From the NCBI RefSeq assembly GCF_002804065.1, contig NZ_CP024955.1:2728001-2792000 (forward strand): a DNA stretch of 64,000 nucleotides, read 5' to 3'. The position numbers and the translations under genes were made by a program. This document shows positions 44,959 through 53,607 of this stretch, in pieces; position 1 is the stretch's first letter, and each line of letters opens with the position of its first letter. The notes under the pieces were generated by a model. It had not been told where the DNA came from. It saw nothing but the letters and a program-made list of their open reading frames with translations, and did no database searches. The stretch is from Kyrpidia spormannii (GTDB lineage: Bacteria > Bacillota > Bacilli > Kyrpidiales > Kyrpidiaceae).

Positions 44959-45742
44959 CCCCGCCTTCCTCGGCGTACGTTTTGATCAAATCCACGCAAC
45001 CGAAACCCTGGCTGTTCTTGCTTCCTAATGACAAATCCAGCGCCAACGAGAGAACGGCGGGCGGACCGATCAGTTCGAATCGGCCCGAATACCCCTGCAC
45101 GAAAATATCCCGGTAAACGACCACAGATTTTTTCGTACGGCCCACCGGACGGATGTCAAAAGCAAATTCCTCGTCCGAAAACCCGATGTCGATCCCCATC
45201 TCATCCCGGGCCACCTTCACCTTTTTGCGCAGATTCTCCCGAACCACTTCGGAAAAAGAAGATTCCCTAGGATGAAAATAAACTGTGTATTTGCGCCCAT
45301 CCGGCTTGAAAAACGTCGAATATGCCGTGATCGGCGACAGCGTCTGGACGAGAATTCGGGAAGAATCAACCCTGGGGTTCGAGCTTTCGACCTCCACCAG
45401 TTCCAACTCCACGTTCCCCAGCCGGAGCATCGCATCCCCCAACAACCGATCCAGCACCGCACGAGTAAACTCCGCGAGGGGAGACACCACCACCAACCGC
45501 ACCGGACCGAAAAAACGGATAAATCCCTCGTCGCGAAGAACCTCATACTTCCCGAGCAGCCGGGAAAAAGAAAACATGCGAAACTTCCGTTTTAGATAGG
45601 AGTAGCCCTCGTCATGGAGAAACGCAGCAAAGTCCTCGGGCAGGATGCTATACAACGCCGCTTGCACGTATTCGTTGTACGTGAGCGGCAGGACAAAATG
45701 ATCCCCACCGGAGGACGGCCGCATCGTCAGTACCAATCGCAA
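44921..45742 (-). CDS. cas6: pre-crRNA endonuclease Cas6
   Basis: 273-aa RAMP nuclease that cuts each repeat to leave the 8-nt handle ATGGAAAC. The C-terminus shows the Gly-rich loop of the family (LGSKNSQGFGCVDLI). An N-terminal His15 (GGDHFVLPLTYN) followed by the first RAMP helix (YVQAALYSIL) is typical. The TTG start lies 7 bp behind a strong AAGGAGGTG. First gene of the cas operon, overlapping cas8b; its promoter is about 168 bp upstream. Confidence 0.93.
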   Translation of the reverse strand: MRLVLTMRPSSGGDHFVLPLTYNEYVQAALYSILPEDFAAFLHDEGYSYLKRKFRMFSFSRLLGKYEVLRDEGFIRFFGPVRLVVVSPLAEFTRAVLDRLLGDAMLRLGNVELELVEVESSNPRVDSSRILVQTLSPITAYSTFFKPDGRKYTVYFHPRESSFSEVVRENLRKKVKVARDEMGIDIGFSDEEFAFDIRPVGRTKKSVVVYRDIFVQGYSGRFELIGPPAVLSLALDLSLGSKNSQGFGCVDLIKTYAEEGGDGYVDREPHSAG

Positions 45743-45909
45743 CCTAATTCACCTCCTTCGCCTAGAGAAAACCCTCGGCACCTTTGTTCTACCACATCCA
45801 CAGTGACAGCGGTCTGTCAGAAAACAAATGTTTCGTGCAGTTTTTTTGTTACCCAAGGGGAACCACCGCTCACCCGAGGCAAACGCCGAGCCACCGTCTC
45901 TATATCTTA

Positions 45910-45938
45910 TTTATAATTTGTGTGTTTTTCCGTGTCAA
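45910..45938 (-). promoter_or_regulatory. Promoter of the cas operon
   Basis: On the minus strand TTGACA (45938-45933), a 17-bp spacer and TATAAA (45915-45910) form a near-consensus sigma-A promoter. It would give a 5' leader of about 160 nt before cas6. The interval 45743-46103 holds no gene. The strong match suggests that the operon is expressed constitutively or is held down by a repressor. Confidence 0.8.
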
Positions 45939-46103
45939 TTTCTTTCATGAAAAATTTTTCTACCCATCCTTTCTTCTCTGGTCTCGGGTACAAACAAACC
46001 CGGATGGGCAAACCACACCCGGGCTTGATAATTTCGCCAACGCCTTATAGGAATTCTAGTAGCCTCACGCAAATGATAAAATTTCCATTCCTGTCCAGGA
46101 TAT

Positions 46104-46883
46104 CTAGGTCTTGTGACCTTGGGCATCACCCGACTGGTTGCCCATCTCCCGATCGATGGCCGCCAGCACTTCCCCGGCCTTGCCGATGAGGACCTCGTCG
46201 AACAGGGCTCTCTGTTCGGTGGGCTCGAGGTTGATGAGCACGCGTTTGCCCTGGCTGAGGGCCGGCAACTGGTTCACCGGGTAGACCTCGAGGCTGGTGC
46301 CAATCACGAGGACCAGGTCTGCGGCGCGCATGGCGGTTTCCACGGCGTTCCAGGCGTCCATGGGCAACAGCTCCCCGAACATCACCACCCCCGGCCGAAG
46401 ACGTCCCCGGCAGTGCGGACAGGGCTCGCCGCCGAGAAACTCCGCCTCTGTGGCCGACCGTCCGCAATCCAGACAGTGAAACCGCCGCAGAGACCCGTGC
46501 AGCTCATGAACCACGCGGCTGCCGGCCATTTGGTGAAAGCCGTCGATGTTCTGGGTGGCCACCGCCTGAAGGCGGCCCGCCTTCTCCCACCGGGCCAGGA
46601 TCTCATGCCCAAGGTGGGGCCGGTGCTTTTTGATCTCGTCGATGCGCTTCCGGTAAAATTCCCGCACCCTCGGGTAATTGGTTTCCAAGGCCTCCACCGT
46701 CGCCACCTCCCGGGGGTCGACCTGGGCCCAAAGCCCGCCCTGGGAGCGAAAATCGGGAATCCCGCTCTCGGTGGACATCCCGGCCCCGGTCAGCGCCACG
46801 GCCCGGCGGGCCTCCCGAAGCCACTCCGCCACCCGGCGAATCCCGTCATCCTTCGGTTCGCGTTCCCGTTCGCCCAACGTCAT
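46104..46883 (-). CDS. cobB: NAD-dependent protein deacylase (sirtuin)
   Basis: 259-aa Sir2-family enzyme that removes acyl groups from lysine using NAD+. The NAD-binding motif GAGMSTESGIPDFR (about 33-46), TQNIDGFH, the catalytic His129 (HELHGS) and a CxxC...CxxC zinc site (137, 140, 155, 158) are all present. A longer upstream frame exists, but ATG 46883 has AGGAGGTG just upstream and starts the conserved part. It is cytosolic. It lies next to the cas promoter but looks like an ordinary housekeeping CobB, not a defence Sir2 fusion. Confidence 0.93.
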   Translation of the reverse strand: MTLGEREREPKDDGIRRVAEWLREARRAVALTGAGMSTESGIPDFRSQGGLWAQVDPREVATVEALETNYPRVREFYRKRIDEIKKHRPHLGHEILARWEKAGRLQAVATQNIDGFHQMAGSRVVHELHGSLRRFHCLDCGRSATEAEFLGGEPCPHCRGRLRPGVVMFGELLPMDAWNAVETAMRAADLVLVIGTSLEVYPVNQLPALSQGKRVLINLEPTEQRALFDEVLIGKAGEVLAAIDREMGNQSGDAQGHKT

Positions 46884-47161
46884 CCCACCTCCTATCCCAA
46901 CAGGCTGTGAAAATCCGGAGCGGCCATGGTCGCCCGGAATGGAATCAAAAACATCCGCCACCCCTGTGTTTATTCTAACATGGGAACGAGTGGATCCACA
47001 GCCGGTGAGCAGACCTCGACAAAAATCGACGAACGGGGGTGGGCGTGGTTCTCCGGCGGCCCTCTTGTCCATTGTCTCCGGGTTTTGGCGTAGGGATCAA
47101 TTTTGTTCTTCCCCGCTTTTCGCGTACAATAGCAGCCAGGAGACCCGGGGGAGGGTGTGCC

Positions 47162-47569
47162 ATGGAACGGCTTAATGGGGAAAAGAACCAGATCATTCAG
47201 GCCATTTTAGAGCTCAGTGACATGCTGATCCAGTTCCGCGACGAGGTCCGGGAACGTTTCGCGGACATGGATCGCCGCTTTGAACAGATCGAAGCACGCC
47301 TGGATCGGCTGGAGCAGCGCCAAGATCGCATCGAGGAGCGGCTGGACCGCGTCGAGGAGCGGTTGGACCGTGTGGAAACAACCGTGCAAGAAATACAGGC
47401 TGACTTGACCGCGTTGAAAACCCAGGTGGACCAAATGGATACGCGACTCGCCGGTGTGGAACAGAAAGTCGAGAAGATCCACGATCGCGTCGAATACTTG
47501 AAAGAAAAAGTCATGGAACACGACCAAGATATTTTCCAGATTAACCGTAAGCTTTCCGGACGGGCATGA
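47162..47569 (+). CDS. Coiled-coil protein of unknown function
   Basis: 135-aa protein that is nearly all heptad coiled coil (repeats of the type RLDRVEERLDRVE, about residues 25-125), highly charged, with no signal peptide or membrane segment. ATG start behind GGGGGAGGG. A plausible promoter (TTGTTC, 16 bp, TACAAT, near 47100-47130) precedes it and a terminator follows, so it is a single-gene unit. A role as a structural or scaffold protein is only a guess. Confidence 0.75.
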   Translation: MERLNGEKNQIIQAILELSDMLIQFRDEVRERFADMDRRFEQIEARLDRLEQRQDRIEERLDRVEERLDRVETTVQEIQADLTALKTQVDQMDTRLAGVEQKVEKIHDRVEYLKEKVMEHDQDIFQINRKLSGRA

Positions 47570-47574
47570 CCGTT

Positions 47575-47607
47575 AAAGGACCGAAAACATCGTTCGGTCC
47601 TTTCTCT
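47575..47607. terminator. Terminator after the coiled-coil gene
   Basis: AAAGGACCGAA (47575-47585) and TTCGGTCCTTT (47593-47603) form a perfect 11-bp hairpin with T-rich ends, just after the stop codon. Confidence 0.85.
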
Positions 47608-47657
47608 TCGATGCACACCCTCCTTTTTCGCGATCCCTAGCAGTTCATCAAGACTTC

Positions 47658-47702
47658 TTGACAACCTCCATTCAGCCGGCCCATAATCTGAGTGAGTACT
47701 CA
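47658..47702 (+). promoter_or_regulatory. Promoter and likely TetR operator
   Basis: TTGACA (47658-47663), an 18-bp spacer and CATAAT (47682-47687) form a promoter. Just downstream, over the expected start site, is the perfect palindrome TGAGTACTCA (47693-47702), preceded by TGAG. The placement fits autorepression by the TetR protein encoded next. Confidence 0.65.
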
Positions 47703-47718
47703 ATTAGGAGTGATGCCG

Positions 47719-48435
47719 GTGAAGAAACCCGAAGTCCCCGACCCTTTTCACCTCTTTGCCGACGAGGACATGACAGAAAAGCACTGGCGGATCCTGGAGG
47801 CGGCCATACGGGTATTTTCCGAAAAAGGATTCAGCGCAGCCCGGACCCGGGAAATCGCGGAAGAAGCCGGCGTCTCCGAGGGAACTGTATTCAACTATTT
47901 TAAGACGAAAAAAGACTTGCTCACAGGATTGCTGCTGCCTCTGGTTGCCCGGTATTTTCGCCCCCTGTTGGCCCGCAGTGTGGAGAACATCCTCAACCGC
48001 CGGGGCCATCAACCTTTTGATCAAGTCCTGTTTGACATCATGAAAGACCGGGTTCAACTGATCGAGAAGAACTGGCCCCTCATCAAAACGGTGGCGGCCG
48101 AAGCGGCATTTCACCCGGAACTGCTCGATCCGGTCCGGACCCGGGTGACGCCGTACATGATCGCCTTGGTCAGAGAATGGTTTCAGGGGGAAAAATCCCG
48201 GGGAACGATTCGGGATGTCGATGACACCGCCGCCCTCCGGGTGTTCATGAGTATGATCGTCGGCTATGTGCTCGCCCGAAAGGCATTCCCCGAGGGACTC
48301 CCTTTGGAATCGGGCACTGTCCCCTGGGAGGCTGACGACGTGGAGATCCGCCGGATGCTCGACATCTATCTCCACGGCATCGCGCGCACGATAGAACCCC
48401 GGGAAGGAGGGGGTGCTCATGCACCGGAAAACTGA
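47719..48435 (+). CDS. TetR-family repressor
   Basis: About 238-aa regulator with an N-terminal TetR helix-turn-helix (ILEAAIRVFSEKGFSAARTREIAEEAGVS, then GTVFNYFKTKKDLL) and a helical ligand-binding domain. GTG 47719 is chosen because AGGAG lies 8 bp upstream; ATG 47713 or GTG 47692 are alternatives. It overlaps the start of the efflux genes and probably represses the whole operon through the palindrome at 47693. The arrangement resembles CecR-YbhGFSR of Gram-negatives. The inducing ligand is unknown. Confidence 0.85.
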   Translation: MKKPEVPDPFHLFADEDMTEKHWRILEAAIRVFSEKGFSAARTREIAEEAGVSEGTVFNYFKTKKDLLTGLLLPLVARYFRPLLARSVENILNRRGHQPFDQVLFDIMKDRVQLIEKNWPLIKTVAAEAAFHPELLDPVRTRVTPYMIALVREWFQGEKSRGTIRDVDDTAALRVFMSMIVGYVLARKAFPEGLPLESGTVPWEADDVEIRRMLDIYLHGIARTIEPREGGGAHAPEN

Positions 48436-49714
48436 TCTGAAAAACCTCCTGGTCGGCGCCAGGATGAGAGCGGCCGGCCACGTTCAGTGGCGGAGTCGGT
48501 GGCGTAAAGCCCGGCCCTCACCCCTGGCAGCCTGGTTGACTCCTGTGACCGCCCTGCTGCTCGGCTCCACCCTTCTCGCCGGCTGCGGGGCGGCCCAGGG
48601 ATCGACATTTTCCGGCATCATTGAGGGCACCGAGATTCCCATACAAACCGAGGTGGGCGGCACAGTCCAGAGCCTGCCCGTGGCCGAAGGGGCATCCGTC
48701 AAAAAGGGCCAGCTGCTGGTCACCTTGGATGACCAATCGTATCAACTTCAGGTGCAGGGGGCCCAAGCCGGCGTGGACGCCGCTCTCGCCGCCCTTCGGG
48801 ACGCCCAGGCCGGGAGCCGGGCCCAGGAAATCGCCGCCGCCATGGCCGCCGTCGATCAAACCCGGGCCCTGGCCGATCAGTCCGCCGCCAACAGCAAGGC
48901 CGCCGGGGAACAAGTGAACGCGTTGATTGCCAACCAGAGTCAGTTGATGAGCAACCTCAAAGGGGCCCAAGATACCTTGGCTTACCAGCAACAACAGCTC
49001 GCCCGGGTCCAGGCCTTGCAAAAGGCCGGGGCGGCCACCCAGCAACAGGTGGATGCCGCCCAGCAGGCGGTCAATCAGGCCCAGACCCAGGTGGATAACC
49101 TCCAGGCCCAGCTTCAAGGCATTCAGGCCCAGATCCGCCAAGCGCAGAATGCCCAGGCGGCCGCCCAGAGCGGGTACGCTTCGGCTCTGGCCAATGAACG
49201 CTCCGCCCAGGCCAAGCTCGACCTGCTCAAAGCCGGGGCCACTGACCAGCATCTCAAACAATTGATCGCCATGAAAGATCAGGCGGACGCGAAACTGGCC
49301 GAAGCCAGACGGCAACTCGAAAAAACCCGGGTGGCCTCCCCGGAGGATGGGGTCTTCCTTCGCCGGGATGTCGAGGTGGGCCAGGTGGTCAAGCCCGGGG
49401 CCACCTTGGGCGTGCTCCTCAAAAAAGATGAACTGAAGGTGGTGATCTACGTACCCGAAGCAGATTTGGGGCGGGTGAAACTGGGTCAACCGGCCGCCAT
49501 CCGGGTGGACGCCTATCCCGGGGAAACGTTCTCCGGCCGGGTTTCCGTCATCGCCGACCGAGCGGAGTTTACGCCGAAAAATGTGCAGACACCCGATGAG
49601 CGCGCCAAGATGGTGTTTGCGGTGACGGTGGAGATCACGTCGGGCCTGGATCGCTTGCGGGCGGGGATGCCTGCGGATGTGGTCCTGGGCGGTCCGGCGG
49701 GAGGTGCGTCATGA
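48419..49714 (+). CDS. HlyD-type membrane-fusion lipoprotein of an ABC exporter
   Basis: About 431 aa. An N-terminal lipobox (LLLGSTLLAGCGA) suggests a lipid anchor outside the membrane. It is followed by a biotinyl-lipoyl half-domain (GGTVQSLPVAEGASVKKGQLL) and a very long Gln/Ala-rich coiled coil (about residues 100-290). Next come the second lipoyl half (VASPEDGVFLRRDVEVGQVV) and a beta-barrel domain. ATG 48419 lies behind GGAAGGAGGG and overlaps the TetR stop. It would link the ATPase-permease pair to drug or lipid export, as YbhG does. Confidence 0.88.
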   Translation: MHRKTDLKNLLVGARMRAAGHVQWRSRWRKARPSPLAAWLTPVTALLLGSTLLAGCGAAQGSTFSGIIEGTEIPIQTEVGGTVQSLPVAEGASVKKGQLLVTLDDQSYQLQVQGAQAGVDAALAALRDAQAGSRAQEIAAAMAAVDQTRALADQSAANSKAAGEQVNALIANQSQLMSNLKGAQDTLAYQQQQLARVQALQKAGAATQQQVDAAQQAVNQAQTQVDNLQAQLQGIQAQIRQAQNAQAAAQSGYASALANERSAQAKLDLLKAGATDQHLKQLIAMKDQADAKLAEARRQLEKTRVASPEDGVFLRRDVEVGQVVKPGATLGVLLKKDELKVVIYVPEADLGRVKLGQPAAIRVDAYPGETFSGRVSVIADRAEFTPKNVQTPDERAKMVFAVTVEITSGLDRLRAGMPADVVLGGPAGGAS

Positions 49715-50481
49715 AGGAAATCGACGAACCGGCCATCACCTGTACAGACCTGACAAAACAGTTCGGCTCCCGAATCGCCGTGGACCGGGTTTCCCTCACC
49801 ATTCCTCGGGGGGCGATTTACGGTTTTCTCGGTCCGAACGGATCGGGAAAATCCACCACCATCCGGATGCTCTGCGGGGTGCTGACCCCGACCTCAGGGA
49901 CCGGCCGGGTGCTGGGCTACGATATCGTTCGGGATGCCGAGGAAATCAAGGCCCGAATCGGCTACATGTCCCAGCGGTTCAGCCTCTACGAGGAGCTGAC
50001 GGTGATGGAGAACCTCGATTTTTACGCCCGAATCTACGGGCTCTCCGGACCCCGGGTCCGAGAGCGCAAGGAGGAACTGATCGCCCTGGCCGGTCTGACC
50101 GGCCGGGAGAAACAGCGGGCCGGCTCCCTCTCCGGCGGTTGGAAGCAGCGGCTGGCCCTCTCCTGTGCCCTCCTTCATGAGCCTGAGTTGCTGATCCTCG
50201 ATGAACCCACCGCCGGCGTCGATCCCGTGTCGAGGAGAATTTTCTGGAATTTGATCCACGACCTGGCCAAAACCGGGGTCACCGTCCTGGTGAGTACCCA
50301 TTACATGGACGAGGCCGAAACCTGCGACCGGATCGGGTTTATTTTCTTCGGGAAACTGCTGGTGGACGGAACGCCGGAGGAACTCAAGCGGCAATTCGGG
50401 ACATCGACCTTGGATGATGTGTTTATCCAGCTCGTTTCCTCCCAGGAACACCCTCTCGGCAATGGAGGGGGCACGGCATGA
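49711..50481 (+). CDS. ABC exporter ATP-binding subunit
   Basis: 256-aa ATPase with Walker A GPNGSGKST, a Q-loop in GYMSQRFSLYEELTV, signature LSGGWKQRLAL and Walker B LLILDEPTAGVDP. It is of the CcmA/YbhF drug-export type. Its start overlaps the HlyD stop by ATGA, and its own stop overlaps the permease start the same way, so the three are translationally coupled. Confidence 0.93.
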   Translation: MKEIDEPAITCTDLTKQFGSRIAVDRVSLTIPRGAIYGFLGPNGSGKSTTIRMLCGVLTPTSGTGRVLGYDIVRDAEEIKARIGYMSQRFSLYEELTVMENLDFYARIYGLSGPRVRERKEELIALAGLTGREKQRAGSLSGGWKQRLALSCALLHEPELLILDEPTAGVDPVSRRIFWNLIHDLAKTGVTVLVSTHYMDEAETCDRIGFIFFGKLLVDGTPEELKRQFGTSTLDDVFIQLVSSQEHPLGNGGGTA

Positions 50482-51641
50482 GCGACAAAGGGAAACAGGG
50501 TCGGTCGTCCTTTCAGTGGAACCGCTTGATGGCCATTGTGCGGAAAGAATTCTTACAAATCCGGCGGGACCCCGCGAGCCTGGCCATCGCTTTGGCCATG
50601 CCGTTGTTGATGCTGCTCCTGTTCGGATACGCCGTGAACACCGACGTGGACCACCTGTCGATGGGGGTGTGGGATCAGGCAAAGACGGCGCAAAGTCGGG
50701 AGTTGGTGCAAAATCTGACCAACACCGGATATTTTGACGAGCGATATCAAGTGGAGGGGTATGGGGAGCTCCAGGGGTTGATGGACAGCGGTCAAATCAA
50801 AGTGGGACTGGTGATTCCCCGGGACTACAGCAAGGCTTTGGACACCCGGCAACCGGTGGACGTGCAGGTCCTGGTGGACGGAACGGACCCGAACGCCGCC
50901 CGGACAGCCCTGGCCAATGCCCAATTGATTCTCCAGAATCGGGCGATGGAGGAACAACAAGCCCAGTTGTCGGCGGAGGGTCTGGGTAATGTTCAGATTC
51001 CCATTCAGGTGCAGGCCCGGGTGCTCTACAATCCGAACATGAAGAGTCTATTGTTTAACATCCCGGCACTGATCGGCCTGATCATGCAAAATGTCACGGC
51101 GATTTTGACGGCTTTTGCGATTGTCCGGGAGCGGGAGCGGGGGACCATGGAGCAGCTGATCGTCACTCCGGTCAGGCCGAGTGAGTTGATCGTGGGGAAA
51201 CTGACGCCTTACGTCCTGATCGGAATGTTTTCCTTTGTCTTGGTGTTGGCTGCGGGTACCGCCTGGTTTGGCGTGCCGGTCAAAGGAAGTGTGGGGCTGT
51301 TGCTGATCCTGAGCCTGCTGTTCTTGGTCACCGCTTTGGCAATCGGGATCTTGATCTCCACCGTGGCCAAAACCCAGCTCCAGGCGATGCAGATGGCCTT
51401 TGCCTTCATCCTGCCGAGTGTGCTATTATCAGGATTTATTTTTCCCCGGGAGACCATGCCCCTGGTGATCCAGTGGATCGGGGCGGTGATCCCACTGACC
51501 TATTTTCTCGAAATCCTGCGGGGGATCTTCTTGAAAGGAATCGGCATCGGGCAACTCTGGCAGGATACGGTGAGCCTGGCGATTTTCGCGGTGCTGTTTT
51601 GTACGGTCGCCGTCCTGCGGTTCCGCAAGCGGTTGGATTGA
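50478..51641 (+). CDS. ABC-2 type permease
   Basis: 387-aa membrane subunit with the ABC-2/YhgE-YbhR architecture. One N-terminal membrane helix (LAIALAMPLLMLLLFGYAV) precedes a large extracytoplasmic domain (about 45-190), then five C-terminal helices (from IGLIMQNVTAILTAFAIV onward). RERERGTMEQLIVTPVRPSEL is the conserved cytoplasmic loop. A single permease gene is present, so it probably acts as a homodimer. Last gene of the operon. Confidence 0.92.
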   Translation: MSDKGKQGRSSFQWNRLMAIVRKEFLQIRRDPASLAIALAMPLLMLLLFGYAVNTDVDHLSMGVWDQAKTAQSRELVQNLTNTGYFDERYQVEGYGELQGLMDSGQIKVGLVIPRDYSKALDTRQPVDVQVLVDGTDPNAARTALANAQLILQNRAMEEQQAQLSAEGLGNVQIPIQVQARVLYNPNMKSLLFNIPALIGLIMQNVTAILTAFAIVRERERGTMEQLIVTPVRPSELIVGKLTPYVLIGMFSFVLVLAAGTAWFGVPVKGSVGLLLILSLLFLVTALAIGILISTVAKTQLQAMQMAFAFILPSVLLSGFIFPRETMPLVIQWIGAVIPLTYFLEILRGIFLKGIGIGQLWQDTVSLAIFAVLFCTVAVLRFRKRLD

Positions 51642-51803
51642 GGGGGGTATGCAGCGGGGCCCCGCATGCCACCTGGAATGTTTGCCAATGGTTGGCCCGG
51701 AGGTGCGGGCGTTTGATCCGCCCTCCCCCCGGCACACCATGAGGCGGTCGCGTGCCACCTGAACCGACCTCCGCGACGCACTACCGCCAAGTCGTCGCGG
51801 TAG

Positions 51804-52760
51804 TCAGCGGAACATGTCCCCCTTGTACACAACCCGTTCTCTGTCGGGCTCCCAACGTACGAAGCCGCGTTCGATGGCCTCATGCACACCCCGTTCCAGT
51901 GCGGTTTCCACCGCAGACCCTAAGCGCTGATACCCGAACAGCCTTGCGAGCTCCCGAATCAATTGGTCTTTGGGCAAACTGATCTGGCCTTCTAGAATAT
52001 ATTGGACCGCCGATGCCACTTCTTGAACGGGCAAGTCAGCAGCGTCCCGGCGTTCGGCATCCCCCTCGCGGATGCGAAACCGAATGTAGGTGGCGGGATC
52101 GACATCCCTCGGCCAGAAGAACGGCCTCTGGTCTTGGATTGTACACTTGGGGCGCATAAGTGTTACAACTTCGTCCAATCGCATCCGCAATCGGTGGCCA
52201 ATCCGCTTAATTCCCCAAGCGCCACATGTACGCGTTTCACACTGGGCACAAGTTCATCGGGGGAGGGAAATGTGAGCAATTTGTTGTCATAATAATGGCG
52301 GTTGCTAAATGAAATCAGTCCTTCGCGACGGCTTCGATAATGCCATAGCAAGAATCCTTGCGGCATTCCGATGGCCAGGCAATCGTCCAAAACGCTCTCC
52401 AAATCCTCGGAAAGGTCCTTATCCTCGGAATCCCGGTTTGTTGACGTGAAGAAACTCGTCGGCGGAAGTTGATTCGGATCCCCTACCACGATGACGTTCC
52501 GCCCCCGGGCCATGGCACCCACCGCCTCACATGTGGGAACTTGTGAGGCTTCGTCAAAAATGACGAGGTCAAAAGGTGGTGCCGCGGGATCCCTTCCAAT
52601 CCCCCGACGTGATGAACCGGGCCGAGACCTCCGGCACGTCCAACAGAACTGTGCAGAACCGATGGAGCAGTTCGGCTTCTTCGAGGGTGAAGGAAGGGGT
52701 CTCCCCAAAATGAGTGAAGGGGGGACGCCTTCACCGTCCTTTTGGAGGAATTCCAAGGAC
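51804..52760 (-). pseudogene. Remnant of a large DUF3320-type superfamily 1 helicase
   Basis: The left part (51804-52190) encodes a C-terminal DUF3320-like domain (ASAVQYILEGQISLPKDQLIRELARLFG, then ALERGVHEAIERGFVR). The right part (from about 52600 down to 52163) carries helicase motifs: FDLVIFDEASQVPT (Walker B), VIVVGDPNQLPPTSFF and FLLWHYRSRREGLISFSNRHYYDNKL. The hundreds of residues normally between these parts, and the whole N-terminus with Walker A, are missing; a frameshift near 52600 adds further damage. Intact relatives are very large and often lie in defence or mobile regions. Confidence 0.75.
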
Positions 52761-52812
52761 CCCTGTGGAATGATTCTATATGTGTACACACTCCGGAACA
52801 GGAGGATCGCAC

Positions 52813-53607
52813 GTGGCGGACAGGATTTCGGACAATCAGGCCGTCTGGTTTGAAGAGGTGTCAAAAACTTTTGTAACCGCCCGGGGTCCGGTGAGGGCTC
52901 TTCGCGGGATCAGCGGGGAGGTGCCTGCCGGGGCGATCCTCACCTTGGTGGGGCCGTCGGGATCTGGCAAAAGTACGTTATTGTCATTGGTCAACTTGAT
53001 GGTCACACCGGATGAGGGCCGGGTGTTCGTGTTCGGCCGGGAGGCCAGCGCGTGGGATCCGCCTGCTCTCCGGCGCACCGCCGCCCTGGTGTTTCAGCGG
53101 CCTCCCGTGATTCCGGGGTCGGTGCGGGACAACCTCATCCTCGGCGCCCGGCTTCAGGGCCGACCCCTCGATCACCCGGAAGACTTCTTGGAAATGGTAG
53201 GGCTGCCCAGGGAGCTTCTCGATCAGGATGCCAGGGAATTATCCGGCGGTCAGTTGCAACGGCTGGGCCTCGCCCGGGCACTGGTGTTGGAACCGCGCAT
53301 TCTGTTGTTGGACGAAGTCACCTCCGCCCTGGATCCCTCTGCGGTGCGGGAGGTGGAGACTTTTCTGACCGATCTTTGTCATTCTCGCGGGGTGACGATC
53401 CTCTGGGTCACCCACGATCTGGACCAGGCCCGGCGGGTGGGGGATTGGACCTGGCTCATGGCGGCCGGGGAGATTATCGAGGCCAAAGCCACGGAGGATT
53501 TTTTTATGCAGCCCGACAATCCTCTCACCCTTCGGTTCTTGGCGGGCGGACACATTCAACCGGGCGAAACGTCTGAGCCATTTACGACAAAAGGGGGGTC
53601 TGTATGA
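52813..53607 (+). CDS. fetA: Iron/metal export ABC ATPase FetA-like
   Basis: 264-aa ATPase with Walker A GPSGSGKST, signature LSGGQLQRLGLARAL and Walker B ILLLDEVTSALDP. The downstream partner is a UPF0014/FetB permease, and this pairing defines FetAB (YbbL-YbbM), which exports iron and protects against oxidative stress in E. coli. GTG 52813 is chosen because GGAGG lies 7 bp upstream. It overlaps fetB by ATGA. The substrate in this organism is inferred only from family. Confidence 0.85.
   Translation: MADRISDNQAVWFEEVSKTFVTARGPVRALRGISGEVPAGAILTLVGPSGSGKSTLLSLVNLMVTPDEGRVFVFGREASAWDPPALRRTAALVFQRPPVIPGSVRDNLILGARLQGRPLDHPEDFLEMVGLPRELLDQDARELSGGQLQRLGLARALVLEPRILLLDEVTSALDPSAVREVETFLTDLCHSRGVTILWVTHDLDQARRVGDWTWLMAAGEIIEAKATEDFFMQPDNPLTLRFLAGGHIQPGETSEPFTTKGGSV

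Noticed and set aside
46104..46883. Sirtuin next to the cas operon as a Thoeris/DSR-like defence gene
   Set aside because: It is a compact CobB-type deacylase with its own zinc site and no extra domain or defence partner; it is probably housekeeping.
46884..47161. Clear promoter for the sirtuin gene
   Set aside because: A TAGAAT-like box exists near 46975 on the minus strand but no acceptable -35 partner was found.
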